A stretch of 64,000 nucleotides of DNA from Macrophomina tecta (Eukaryota; Ascomycota; Dothideomycetes; Botryosphaeriales; Botryosphaeriaceae): contig JAKSGN010000006.1 in assembly GCA_024180945.1 (NCBI GenBank), forward strand, positions 1,612,001-1,676,000. The letters are read 5' to 3'. Numbering within the stretch: the stretch's first letter is position 1; each line of letters begins with the position of its first letter. The position numbers were made by a program, and so were the translations under genes. A model generated the notes under the pieces. It saw only the letters and a list, made by a program, of their open reading frames with translations. It was not told where the DNA came from and searched no databases. This document shows positions 34,686-46,086 of this stretch, one piece after another.

Positions 34686-35605
34686 ATGGACGCGCTCCTG
34701 GACCAGCACTTCCTCCGCGTCGAAGCCGCCCTCAACACCCTGATCGACTCAATTGCCTCCTATAACCCCTCGCAGCAGGCCGTCGCCGACCTAGTCGCCG
34801 CCGACGATGAGCTCAGCCGCGGCCTTGAACAGCGTGCGTTCCCGCCCCCCGCACCTGCGCCGACAACAACAACAATAACAACAGCCCACTGACAGCACCC
34901 CCTACAGTCCAAGCACACCAGGCAAACTACCAGCGCATCCTGAGCTTGCGCCGGACGGCCGACGCGCTCGACGCCCAGGTCAAATCCACACTCTCCACTC
35001 TCGCCGAGACGCGCAAAGAACTCATTGCCACGCCCGTCACCACGCCTGCCTCCAATGCGCGCGATGTGAGCACCGCCGAACTGCTGGCCTACGCCAAACA
35101 CATTGGCAAATTCACTGTCCCGCCCAACTTCCGCCCGCCGCCGAGCAAGGAGGAAGCCCCCGCCCCCGCCGCCGACAGGTCCGACGAAGATGTCGCCATG
35201 TCTAACGGCACTGCGGCCGCAGACTCGCAGCCACGCGACCCCATCGCCGCTCCGGAGGAGCCGCGCAGCCTGGCCACGCTGGCGCCTGAGCAGAAGGAGT
35301 GGCTAGACGGGCTCAGCGCTCTCCCTTGGTTCCCGTGGCCGACTGACGACAGGATTCGGCAGGGCGCGCTCGGTCAGATACAGATCATGCTGGAGCGGGG
35401 AGAGGACCCGTCCACCGTCCTTTCGCCCGAGGAGCAGGAGGAGCGCGCGCGGAAGGCGGCTCAGGAAGAGGAGGAGCAGCGCAAGGAGGAGGAGAGGCAC
35501 AGGGCAGAGGCGGAGCAGAGGATGCGGGAGTACCACAACTCACAGAGCAGGTCGGACGGACAGGGCGAGCAGCCCGCCGTGTTTGGGGGGTTGGATCTCT
35601 ACTGA
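34686..35605 (+). CDS. MED4: Mediator complex subunit 4
   Basis: Middle-module subunit of Mediator, which links activators to RNA polymerase II. Exons are 34686-34833 and 34908-35605 (281 residues). An N-terminal helical region (MDALLDQHFLRVEAALNTLI, LEQLQAHQANYQRILSLRRT, DALDAQVKSTLSTLAETRKE) precedes the family signature STAELLAYAKHIGKFTVPPN with FRPPP. The second half holds QKEWLDGLSALPWFPWPTDD, then a strongly charged coiled coil (EEEEQRKEEERHRAEAEQRM) and the end VFGGLDLY. Phase-1 intron of 74 nt. The start codon follows ACA and is the first ATG in a C-rich leader. Confidence 0.95.
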
Positions 35606-35912
35606 GACGCGAGAAAAGCAAGGCCTTTCAAACGGGCACAGGACAGCCATCAATCACTAACAGATATCGTAAAAAGCAATAATGTCAAGAAATTTCAGGG
35701 CCATCCCATTTGCAAAGTTGGCGAGCTACAACAATGAACGGGCTCTGAGCTTCATAGAAGGTAAGACACGCACCCGGAGTTGAAGCAGTCATATGGGTGC
35801 AAATATTAGGAAAATGCAAAGGATCCACACCAAGCGAAGGCCCAATGATCCAGGAACGCCTGTGCCGGTATTGTACAGGAAGAGAAAGAAAGCACAGGCC
35901 TTCCGAGGACGC
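35606..35912. other. Intergenic, convergent
   Basis: About 300 bp of 3' flanks. Nothing seen. Confidence 0.6.
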
Positions 35913-37019
35913 CTAACGCGTCGAACCACTGTACCTCGAAGGGCCGCCCTCAGGATCATATCTCCCCCAATCAGCCTTGTGGTTGCTATTATTGTTGTTG
36001 TTGTTCTTGTTGCCGTGCGCAGCACTCTCGCCCGCAGACGCCAGCACCGCGCTCACGCGCCTGGCCACCTCCCCCACAGCGACCACGGGCACCAGCCCGA
36101 ACACGCAATACAGCACCTGCCACGCCACGCTCACCGCGACCGCATTGCCGGCGATCGCGTTGAAATGCCGGCCGATGGTGTAGTAGTACACGTCGAACAC
36201 GTACAGGAACCCGTTGCCGAACAAGCCAAACGCGAGCACGCCGGCCCAGACGCGCAGCGAGGTCGGCACGAGCATGTCGTGCTGTGCGTGGTTGTTAAAG
36301 GCGAGCAGTAGCAGGAGGATTTTGGCGATGGCGACAAGTGCACAGAGGAGCCAGAGGGTCATGAGCGCGGCGTAGACGTAGACGTATTCAGGGAAGGGCC
36401 CGAGGAGGTCGTTGGCGGCGGCGCGCCTGATGTCGAGGTTGATGATGGAGGCGGCTTGCCAGGCGAGGAGGCTGAGATAGATGGTGAGGAGGAGGGTATA
36501 CACGCATGTGAGGATGATGGCCGCGATACGCCAGGCGCGGCTGCGGCTGCGGCTGTCGTTCTTTTGTGCCCCGCGCAGGCGGTCGAGGCCGTTGTTGATG
36601 GGTAGAAGGACGGTGATGAGGAGGAGGACCATGGCGAGGTGGAAGAGAATTTGCTTTGCGAGAGTGGAGCGCCAGGAATCGGCTGCGGAGTGCCAGGAAA
36701 CCGTTCCGAACGAGGGGGTGGCGGCGCACGCCGGGATAGTGTAGGTGATGAGTTGCGCGATGATGAAGCTGTGGGAGAGAATGAGGGTTAGGCGGGCTTA
36801 GGTCGGCCGTGGGCTTGAAGTGATGGCGGCTTACAAGTTCCAAAGGAGGAGAGCCAGGCCGTGGTTGTACCATCGGACGACTTTGAAGGAAGAGTGGATC
36901 CGGCGCTGGAAGACGATCCAGCTCACGGCTGCTATGGCGAAGAGAATGATGAAAACGCCATAGATGCCCACTTTGGCCCGGACGTAGTGGTACTGGAAGC
37001 CGGCGCAGTCGCCGCTCAT
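35913..37019 (-). CDS. Polytopic membrane protein, unrecognised
   Basis: I do not recognise the family. Exons are 37019-36835 and 36768-35913 (346 residues). The protein begins MSGDCAGFQYHYVRAKVG and has about seven or eight hydrophobic segments: GIYGVFIILFAIAAVSWIVF, GLALLLWNLFFIIAQLITY, ILFHLAMVLLLITVLLPI, IAAIILTCVYTLLLTIYLSL, YVYAALMTLWLLCALVAIA, VWAGVLAFGLFGNGFLYVF and VAWQVLYCVFGLVPVVAVG. A FDVYYYTIGRHFN stretch lies between the last two. The tail is hydrophilic, with about seven asparagines, WGRYDPEGG and SRYSGSTR. The architecture is like fungal integral membrane proteins of the Rhodopsin/PTH11-like or DUF type, but no motif settles it. Frame, phase and codon use support a real gene. 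Confidence 0.78.
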
Positions 37020-38246
37020 CTTGATTGTAGGATGAGTGTTTGAGAGTAACGAAGATGTTGAGTCGTGGTGAATTAAAGGTGAAAATGACGGCGGGGCTGG
37101 CGTACGACAATACTTATATCGATGATCTAACGTCCTCAGAGCATTCGGATGTATATCGTCTGCCCAGAGCGTGACGATATATTTCGATACGAGGCTCATG
37201 GGGGCTGAGTATTCGAAGCATGCATCTTGTTGGCTACCTTTTCCTCGGAATGATCCTAAAGGAAGCTTGGCTTCCAGTAATACAGCCTCGTTAAGATTCA
37301 ACGAAGCAGTAGAAGCCATCGACGAGATGAAGTAAGCCTCGTGCAGAGGTCCCAAGACAACCCAGCCTTGTTTCGAGCATAGCTGGATGTGGCAACACAT
37401 GCAGGCTGCTCGCACTGCCCTAGAGGACATGCAGTCCAACACGAGCGAGATTCGCGTATCATACGTCATATATTGGACGAAAGCCGGATTTATGAGACGG
37501 TCGTCGGGTGTAGCAGCGGCGATGGTGGATTTAAGTAGTGCACAAAACTATTTCCTTCTGATGACTTTGTATCAGGTATCTAGGATTTGATTCTGAAGTG
37601 GTACTTGACTTCCAGTGCACTACTGCGGCTGCAGCAGTAGTGCTCAAGAGCCATCAAATATACGGAAACGAAAATGGAACTATATGACGGGTGTAAATGC
37701 TAAGCAACAGGGTTCTTGATACGTCGGCTAAGTAGTTGCTGCAGGTGATCTCCTGGCCCTGCACTCCATTCATGACGTCAGCTCTCATATTTGCAGCATT
37801 GAGCCTGAATACACTCTCGGAGGTGAACAGTTGCACAAATATGCAAGGCCAATGCCAAAAGCATTGAATCCTTTCTTTCGCTGTGACAAGTTGAGGCACT
37901 TTCCCTACATGCGAATGCCCTGAACCCCACTGGAGGGTTGTAGCCGGAGGAATCCTCCGTTCCTCCTGGAACCGTGCACTTGCTTATTGCAGCGTTTCTG
38001 GTGGCGAAATCATACAGCTGACAAGCGTGTATAAGTAGCGTCCGTCGGGACGATTACTATAGTGGCAGCATTCCTGTTGTTCCTGGACAGTTGCGCCGTT
38101 GCAACTCGTTGCCCACTGTGCGCCCTTGCCCAGAGCGGCATTTCTCTGTTGCGCGCCCGGACTGTCTCCCGAAGCTTCATTTTTCGTAAGCCGTGGTCTC
38201 TTTCCCATGCGACTGGTGTCCAGCCCGCCCATTTCTTGTCTATCAC
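37020..38246. other. Intergenic, about 1.2 kb
   Basis: Upstream of the membrane-protein gene. The part 37200-37900 is moderately AT-rich with no open frame worth calling. I looked for tRNA box A/B patterns and found none. Confidence 0.5.
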
Positions 38247-38326
38247 TCAACCCAAACCAAACCGTCTGTTGCGGCCCACATCCAGGGCAGTCGGGGCATA
38301 ATTCAACCGCTGGAAATAGTACTCAC

Positions 38327-38750
38327 TTTCTTCCTCGTCCTGCGGGGCTTTGCGCTGAGTCTGGCTCAGCAAAATGGGCTTCAGCCCCTTTCCAAAATTG
38401 AGCCAGCACTGAACGGCAGTTACGGTGGTGGCAGATAGGAAAAAGAGCGCGGGAAATGCAAAGAGGAGCTGCTCATCCTTGCGTGTGGTTCTGGAGAGGA
38501 GGCCGTGGCCGCAGAGTACTACGACACGGGAGACCAGCTAGAGGATTCTACTGATGTAGACAAGGAGGGCGAAGACCATGCCGCCGGCGGCTTCGATGCG
38601 GATGGAGTAGACGGCGAGACCGATTTGCAGGAGGGAGATAGGGATGATGGCGACGGTAAGGGAGAACTCGGGTTGGGCGTAGTGGACATTGATGAATGAT
38701 GTATCGTCTTTTGAAAAGGGAGTGTGGGCATATCCTCGCCCCGGGCAACT
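38327..38750 (-). pseudogene. Truncated UPF0658-like Golgi membrane protein fragment with in-frame TAG
   Basis: The minus-strand frame opened at 38750 reads CPGRGYAHTPFSKDD, then FINVHYAQPEFSLTVAIIPI, SLLQIGLAVYSIRIEAAGGM and VFALLVYISRIL. A TAG follows at 38540-38538. The same frame then goes straight on with LVSRVVVLCGHG, LLSRTTRKDEQLLFAFPALF, FLSATTVTAVQCWLNFGKGL and KPILLSQTQRKAPQDEEE to a good donor (GTGAGT at 38326). The series of hydrophobic helices, GM after an R-x-E, and the final NFGKGLKP follow the C-terminal half of the UPF0658 family as I remember it. I found no N-terminal half upstream, where the sterol acyltransferase promoter begins. A nonsense substitution in a tyrosine codon (TAC or TAT to TAG) of an already truncated copy is the simplest reading. 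Stop readthrough or an unusual gene model are alternatives. The family assignment is from memory. Confidence 0.55.
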
Positions 38751-39337
38751 CTATAGGCAGCGAGGATGCGGAAAGCATGGGGAGCAACAAGCGCGGGGGA
38801 TGGCAAGATGCAAAAGCTGAGGTTGAGGTTGAGGTTAGAAGTGATGGATGCTAGCTGCGTCGGCGGCTCGGGCGCGGGGGCGGAGCGGACCAGTCGGCGT
38901 GCAGCGCGCGGCAGATGCTCAACCACCACCGCCGTCCAGCGCCGGGAGCACTGGGCCCGCGCCTGGTCTTGTGGACAGAGAGTGCATGATTTGCCCTGGC
39001 CGCCATGTCCCGGCCGCTGCCAGCGCGCTTCCGGCCTGCCTGCTGACGTCACCTGCTGCTGGCCACGGCCTCTTCCTGGCCCTCGTCGTCCGATTGCTGG
39101 CTGCGCTGCAAGGGGCCTGTCGCCGGTGCTGCGCAGGATAAAGCTGCCGCCCCTCCGCCCGCTCTGCCGGGGCCGATCGTGCATGAGAAGTACAACCACA
39201 TGCCCGCGACAACGGAGCCTCGAGACGGACCCTTGGCGGCAGGCCGCCCGCCTGCGCCTGCACCTGCGCCTGCACCTGCACCTGCACCTGCACCTGCACC
39301 GCGTCTTCCCCCGCGGGCCGACTCGAGTTCCTCAGCA
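38751..39337. other. Intergenic / leader of the sterol acyltransferase gene
   Basis: Contains a (GAGGTT)n tandem at about 38818-38838 and, in the possible N-terminal extension of the next gene, a (CCTGCR)8 array at 39251-39298. No other gene is seen. Confidence 0.5.
39251..39298 (+). repeat. Hexanucleotide tandem repeat (CCTGCA/G)x8
   Basis: Eight perfect or near-perfect hexamers. If the ATG at 39200 is used, they encode an Ala-Pro repeat at the N-terminus of the sterol acyltransferase. Confidence 0.85.
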
Positions 39338-41289
39338 ATGTCCGACAACGAGGACTACGACGACGTCCAGTTCGACTCGTCCGCCGTCATTGCCGGCAGC
39401 GAGGGCGGCGGCCTCAACACGCCCGGCCTGATAGCTCCCGGAAGCAGCAACGGCTCCATTAGCGGCGGCAGCAGTCCCGCTGGGCGCTCTTACGACGACG
39501 TCCGCGCTCCCATCGAATCCGAACCTCCTTCGCCCCACGGCCGCCGGAAGAGCGTGCAGGTGCATCTCGAGCGCACCACCAAAAAGGGCCGCTACGTCCT
39601 GACTGCCGACGACCCTGAGATCCGCCGCATCCTGAGACATGGGCTCGAGAAAGAACAGGCCTCGCGAGGCCTCCGGCACCCCCCACGCGCCCGCTTCCGC
39701 GACCTCGTTTTCACTCGCCAGTTCTCGACCTTCGATCGCCAGAATTCCCGGAGCTCCGACTCTCCCTTCCGCGGCTGGTTCACGCTGTTCTGGCTGTGCA
39801 TGGCTCTGCTCCTTGTCCGCGTCGCTGCGAAGAACTGGAAACTATACGGCAGCGTCCTGGGGGGCAATGAGATATGGAACATGATGTTTGAGCGCGATGT
39901 CATTGTCCTGGGTCTCACCGACGGCGCCATGTGCGCTGCCACTGCTTTTGGCTTCCTGCTGCAGAAGGCCGTCCTCAACGGCTATCTTACCTGGGAGCGG
40001 TCGGGCTACATCATCGAGCACGTCTGGCAGACACTGTATCTTGGTGCTGTGCTTTATTGGACTATTTATAGGGAATGGCCATGGACTCACACCATCTTCA
40101 CTGTCTTGCATTGCATGGTGTTCCTGATGAAACAACACAGCTATTCCTTCTACAACGGATACCGTAAGCCCCGTCCCCACGTCGGGGCCAATGCGACTGT
40201 AACTGACCCCAAGCAGTTTCCCAAGTATACCGCAGAAAGAGGCTTCTGGAGCAGAAACTCCAGGAGCTTGCTGATAAGGAGCCGACCGTGTCTCGCCCCA
40301 CTAGTCCTGTCGCTACTTCGTTTGAAATGCCTCAAACAGAAAATCTCCGTCACAGGCGCCGCTCCTCCTCCTCCTCCTCCTCCAAGGCTTCCACCAACCT
40401 GCTCGGCGAAAGGTCTGCCCTCTCCACCATAGCAAAAGCCGTCGAATCCGGCGAGCCACTGGACAGCGAGCAGCTCGAAGCCTTTTCCGGCATTATCCGC
40501 GACGAGATCGAAACACTCTCGTCTGAACTACGCGGCAAAGCCACCTCCGACAGAGCCGCCTACCCCAACAACCTCACCGTCGCCAACTTCGCTGACTGGA
40601 CAGTCCTGCCCACGCTTGTCTACGAGCTCGAGTACCCGCGCCAGGAGCGCATCAACTGGTGGTACGTGCTCGAGAAAACGGCCGCCACCTTCGGCATCAT
40701 CTGGGTCATGATCGTCGTCTCCCAAGCCTACATCTATCCACCCGTTGCCGAGACCGTCCGCATGAAGGAAGCCGGCATGACGCTCCAGGAGCGTACCCGC
40801 GAATTTCCCTGGATCGTGTCCGATATTCTATTCCCCCTCCTTCTCGAGCAGATCCTCACCTGGTACTTGATCTGGGAGTGCATCCTCAACGTGCTCGCCG
40901 AGCTCACTCGCTTCGCTGACCGCGGCTTTTACGGTGACTGGTGGAATAGCGTGTCTTTCGACCAGTATGCCCGCGACTGGAACAGGCCCGTCCACAATTT
41001 CTTACTCAGGCATGTATATCACTCCTCCATCTCGAGCTGGCACCTCAGCAAGAGCTCCGCCACCTTCGTAACCTTCCTCCTGTCCGCCCTCGTCCACGAG
41101 CTCGTCATGTTCTGCCTTTTCAAGAAGGTTCGCGGCTACCTCTTCGCCATGCAGCTCCTCCAAGTCCCGCTCGTCAGCCTGAGCAGGACGAGGCTACTCA
41201 AGGGCCGCACGATTTTGGGGAATGTGGTCTTTTGGATAGGCCTGTTCGTAGGGCCGAGCTTCATTACGAGCTTGTATCTAATAGTTTGA
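39338..41289 (+). CDS. Sterol O-acyltransferase (ARE1/ARE2, MBOAT family)
   Basis: Endoplasmic reticulum enzyme that esterifies ergosterol with fatty acyl-CoA for storage in lipid droplets. Exons are 39338-40163 and 40217-41289 (632 residues). A disordered acidic/Ser-rich N-tail (MSDNEDYDDVQFDSS) precedes the MBOAT core: FRGWFTLFWLCMALLLVRVA, a helix-rich stretch with HCMVFLMKQHSYSFYNGY, the acyl-CoA signature FYGDWWNSVSFDQYARDWNR, and the active-site histidine in LLSALVHELVMF. A Ser-rich loop (RRRSSSSSSSKAS) and TNLLGERSALS lie between exons' cores. The start is uncertain: an in-frame ATG at 39200 in weaker context adds 46 residues of mainly Ala-Pro repeat; 39338 has a purine at -3 and is preferred. 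ARE1 and ARE2 cannot be told apart here. Confidence 0.94.
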
Positions 41290-42120
41290 AAGAAATGACC
41301 GTGTGTAGATTTTTTGTGCACCACCATTCTTGCGCTGCTCCGTTCTTTTCTTTTTCTGATATCAGCAAGAACGTAAGATATTACAGACGGGATTGTCTCA
41401 CGGCAAACAGGGCTGTATTTATCGAGAATCCATGGTTCCTACGTCTTCTCTCCATTTTGCTCTTGTTTAAATGGTGCGGAAGAACTTGTCCCGTGTATTT
41501 ACTCGTGACAAGGTGTGTGTGTGTGTGTGTGTGGCGAGCGAAAATTCCCACGGTACGAAATAGCTTGAGTCCCTGAGCTCTGCAATATATGGTTCATGAC
41601 GATCACTGTATAGAGGAGCTGAAGCGATCCTCCGGACGAAAAATGCCAAGTAAGATGGTTCACATTAACGGCCTGATGACTGATTATAATGCTCAGTACT
41701 CTGCAGCCCAACGAATATAGACAGGCCTTTCGCTCCGAGCAGTAGAGAGCGCACTTGTTTCAGCAGTGACAGTGCCATGTATCGTAGGCGCCAAGAGTGC
41801 GCATCATATGTGATATTGTCATCAAGCGAGGGTATACTACATACATCTAGATGCAAAGAAAAAGAAAAGGAGCACTGGGTCTAAACGCGCCCCGTCTATG
41901 ATGCCTTGGCTGTCTATCCGAAGCTCCGGTTTTTGGTCGTTGCCCAAGCTTCATGCATCTCCGTAAAACGCCTTTATATGCCTCTTACCGACCAAACGAC
42001 CGGCCAACCTGACTCTTTGTATATGCATCCTGTACAGGTGATAATCCTTTTGCGGAGGCCCTACTCCCCGAGTGGGTACCATCTTTTAGAAGCCCTGCTT
42101 CCCAGAGGCATCAAGCCTCT
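41290..42120. other. Intergenic, convergent, with (GT)n microsatellite
   Basis: A (GT)10 run at 41513-41533. Otherwise 3' flanks with no gene seen. Confidence 0.6.
41513..41533 (+). repeat. (GT)n microsatellite
   Basis: About ten GT units in the 3' flank of the sterol acyltransferase gene. Confidence 0.85.
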
Positions 42121-44423
42121 TCACAGCCGATCTCCCCAAAACGGCTGTCCTTCCGTGGCAACCCCTTTCCCTTTCTCTTCAGAACTTTCGTCCAGCATCC
42201 CCTGCCCATTCACACCACCCCACTGCCCCACCGTCGGCGAAAAGGGTGGCGACGCCAACTCTTTCGCCGCCCTTGGCTGCAGCGGATTATTCGCGATCCC
42301 GGCGCCATCATCCGTCGGCTGGGGCCTAACCTTATACACGCCATGCACCCTACGCTCATGCCACACGCATTCGACATATCTCTCAAACCGCATGTCACAA
42401 AATTCGCACGGTCGACTCACCACCGCGCCGCTTCCTCCTCCTCTTCCTCCTCCCCCTCTTCTCCCCTGCCCGTGCCCCTCCCTCCCCCTCCACGCCGGAA
42501 AGAGCGGATCCACGACCTCCCCCTGCTGCGACGACGACGGCGACGACGACGACGGCGGCACGGCAACCACTCCCCCGGGTGCCCCCAACCAAAACCGCAT
42601 ATCGACGCCCTCCGCAAAATGCGCCGCCACATGCTCGACCCTCTCGGCCCACGTCCGCAACGCCACCCCACAGGCGCCACACCGCATTGCCACCTCCCTC
42701 TCGACCCTCCGACACCAACCCGCCAGCACCAAGCCCGCCCCCGCGTTCCCGCCAACCTTGTGCACCTGCCCAAGGTGCTGGATCAGCTTGTCCTTCCGCG
42801 TGAACGCGCGCGCGCTCTCGGGCGCTGCGAGGCACGGCGCGCCGTTGTGCTGCTCGAGCAGGTGCGCGCGGCCCGGGTCGCGCGCGCCGCAGAAGACGCA
42901 ACTCCGAGCGCCGGTGGTCGGATGCACGTGGACGGCCGAGCGCGCGCCGGCGGGCAGGCAAATCCACTCGCGCTGCGGGATGTGCACGGATTCCTCGTGG
43001 CGGCGCCAATCGTACTTCTGGCTGAAGTCGCGCGGGCAAAAGGTGCATTGGAAGGGCTTGGAGGGGTCGCGGCGGGGGCGGGTGATGGTGGCGTAGGCGG
43101 AGGTGTGGTTGGCGGCGTGGTGGGAGGCGGACGAGGCGTGGTGGGTATTGCGGTGCCGTTTGCGGCCGCGGCGCGGGATGCGGTGCGTGGTGGTGAGGGC
43201 GGAGTCGAGGCTGCCCGCGTGGGACGAGGTCGAGGAGGTGCCGTTGCTGCTAGCGGCTTCGGAGAAAGCGTCTGGGTTGCTCCTGTTGTTGTTAACCGTG
43301 TTCGCAGTGGCGAAGGAGGAGCTGTAGGGCTCTGCTGCTGCTGCCGCCGCCGCCTGTGCTGCTGATGAAGACGGTGACTGTTGGTGTATTGCCGCGTACG
43401 AGGTTGCCGCGTACCGCAGCATCGCCTCCGACACGCCCTCGTCTTCAGGGGAACTCGACAGGTACCGTTGCATCGGGCTCTGCTGGCCCCCTGGACACGG
43501 TGTCATCCGCTGCTGCGCGCCGGAATCCGGCTTCACCGAGGACGGCACATTGCTCCCGTGCTTCTGCTTAGGCTTGAAGCTCGGGGTTCGTGAGACCGCC
43601 CCCCTGGCGTCCCTGCCGCTGCTATCTGGCGGGGAGTGCTGGCTGGAAATAGCGGGGCCTGGCAACTTGCGGGCCCTCGCGTTGGCGAAAAATGTCCGCA
43701 CCTGGCGCGGCGTCAGCCCGGTGGCTTCGGACAGCGTCGACACGTCCTCGCGCTCCAGGTAGGGGTCCTCGATGTGATCGTCAAACCACTTCTGCAGGAT
43801 GGCCTTGGCGGGCGAGGAGATGCGCTGGCGCACCTTCTGTTGCTGTTGTTGATGCTGTTGCAGGTGGTGGTGATGGTGGCTCCCCTGAGGATACTCGGCG
43901 TGGCTCAGTTCCAGATCGGACGGGAAAGTGAGTGGCTGCGGGTTCAGCAGGCTGTCCAGCTCGTCGCCCGAGATCAATTGAGCGTCACTCGGAATGGCGA
44001 CGCTGAAATCGGCCGGCGGGAGGGTGGCGCTCGGGTGAAATGGCGGGACGCCCTGATAATCGAGGGCAGCCGGGGACGGGTAGTGATCAACGGGCCAGCC
44101 TCCGCTTGGCTGAGGCGGGAAATGAGCAAACTGATTGAATTGATCTTGTGATGCTTGCGAGAGCCACCTGCTAGCAATGAGTATGAGGGCTGTGCGGAAT
44201 GTAAGGGGAGCTTGACTGACCAATCTGGCGTGGCAGATCCACCGTAGTTCCACGAGGATATATCATCGGGCTGCTGCTGCTGCTGCTGATGGTGGTGGTG
44301 CTGGTGCATGTCAACCTGCATTGGATCCGGCCACTGCTGCATCAAGGCATCGTGATGGTGAAAGTAGGGCTGCATGTTGTTGTTTCCGTTGTCGTCGTGG
44401 GCGGCGTGCCTCCTGCGATCCAT
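42121..44423 (-). CDS. Homeodomain plus C2H2 zinc-finger transcription factor
   Basis: Exons are 44423-44221 and 44167-42121 (749 residues). The N-terminus is rich in His, Gln and Pro (runs of five or six His and Gln), typical of fungal activators. A homeodomain lies at about residues 179-237: KVRQRISSPAKAILQKWFDD, DVSTLSEATGLTPRQVRTFF, and the recognition helix ending FFANARARK. The asparagine-arginine of helix 3 is kept in an atypical KN/TALE-like form. A low-complexity middle with poly-Ser, poly-Ala and basic RRGRKRHRNTHH follows. Then comes a C2H2 finger at about 440-462 (FQCTFCPRDFSQKYDWRRHE), a second Cys-rich segment (SCVFCGARD) and RKDKLIQHLGQVH near 531, and a C-terminal CEFCDMRFERYVECVWHERR. 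This homeobox-plus-fingers layout is known for developmental regulators in filamentous ascomycetes. Targets are unknown. A 1.66-kb gene-free upstream region fits a highly regulated gene. Confidence 0.92.
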
Positions 44424-46086
44424 TGTCGGGGTATGCCAGGACGAGGATGCCCCGGAAAGGGCGCACATATAAAGAAAAGCCATACAGACGTGTTCGGCAG
44501 CAGGCCATGTTCAGAGCCTCAGGCATGTGTGCCTGAGCAGCACGACGGGTGCTTACTCACGACGCCCTGTTTATCAGCTTCAGGTAAGCTGGGCATAACT
44601 AAGGTGCTCCGTGCGGCAGCCCTACGAGAAAACGGCCCCCGTGGCATGGTTGGTGAAGGCGCCATGACAGAACGGCTGATTACGCGCTTCAGCGCCGAAG
44701 AATCTGGAAAAAGGCAGGCGGTGATTTGAGTGGACGGCGTAAAAATAGCCTTCTCACGCGTCTCAACCCTGGGGCTGACAGCTCCTTCAAGCGACACAGT
44801 CGTCAGGTGGCGTCGGACCGTGCCGTGCAGCGGGCTCGGTGGTCGCGCGGAGGACGGCCAGTTGTCTGCAGGCGCATGGCGGGAGATGTAGGAGGAGATG
44901 GCTGCAGAAGCGTGTGCGGGTGCAGCCGGGGAGGGAGAGCGAGTGGGGGTGCGCCTCGATTCCGCACCATGCATAGATGCGAGCAGTCCGGCGACGCTCC
45001 GAGCGAGCTGCGTCACCGCCGTCTGCTGTGCCCGCGTCGAGGGAGGAGGTGTGGACAGATTAGCAAGAGATTTATCATCAGCCCGAGTCGAGATAAATCC
45101 GAAGCGGCCGAGCGGCGCAAGAGACACCACATATCGGACAAGAGGCGCCATCGCACGAGCGGTGCAACGACGAGCATCCCGCCTGCACCGCGGTGGGCAC
45201 GCGCAGTCTCGGCCGCGAGCAGCCACGGGCGGAAGAATGGAGTCTGTGGAGGTTGGGCGAGTGAGTGGCAGTCCCGTATATGCGCAATGTTCCCCGGGCG
45301 CCACGAGGGCCGGCCACCACATCCCATTTTTAGCTCTTCCCCAGCAAGTCCAACGTCATCAGATCTCAGAATCAACTTCCACCAGCTGCCTCGTTTGATG
45401 AGCCTGTCATACAGGGTTCTTGCCTATTCGAGCAACCCAGTCCCGTCTCTAGAGCCCGAAGGAGGTCCCGGCCCTCATCCGCCCGTCTATTTCCAGTTCA
45501 CCCTCCGCCGCCCACTTAGCGTGCTCCACTCGTCTATAACCTTTACCCCGGTCCTTCAAGCGCGACCGCATACCACCTTGTCTAGCAACCACGCTATGTA
45601 CAACAATAGTACCTTTGGCTGAGAATCCGAGCGGCGAAACTTCCTCCGCCTATCCTTCCAATTCCCACTTCCCCCCGTGTGATGTTTGTGCCACATCCTC
45701 GCGTCGGCGCCCGTTTTCCTTTTTTTTTTTTTTTTTGTGATCCCCATGAGAGTCCAGCAATTCCATGTCGCAACCAAAAGTAGCATTTTCGCCGGCGAGT
45801 TCGTCGGCCCTCAATCGTGCTGTTGTTTACTCCACCAACCTCTGTCGCCCTCTCTCATTCTTCGTAATTCCCATCTCGAGAATCGTCAGAGGGACTTGAC
45901 GCGATCTGCATATCAGCCGCCATCGAATCCCCACCATCCTCTTCGACTGCTTCGCCGGCATTCGCGGTCTGATGAACTGCATGATCTATGTCACCGCCTC
46001 CGCTATAAGTTCGCCTTGGCTATAGACACTCACCGGTACAGTTGGACACTAAAGGTTGACGAGCAGAAGACAGTCGATCAAGCGGA
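44424..46086. other. Long upstream region of the homeodomain gene
   Basis: About 1.66 kb without a supported gene. The longest plus-strand open frame (44726-45622) has no recognisable domain and a shuffled Arg/Ser composition. A poly(T) run lies at 45720-45736. Likely promoter and long leader of the transcription factor, and 3' flank of the next gene. Confidence 0.5.

Noticed and set aside
41906..43365. Long + frames (396 and 340 residues) over the homeodomain gene
   Set aside because: Arg/Pro/His-rich antisense artefacts of the zinc-finger coding region.
44726..45622. 298-residue + frame in the homeodomain gene's upstream region
   Set aside because: Basic, low-information composition, no recognisable domain, no intron signals and no strong start context.
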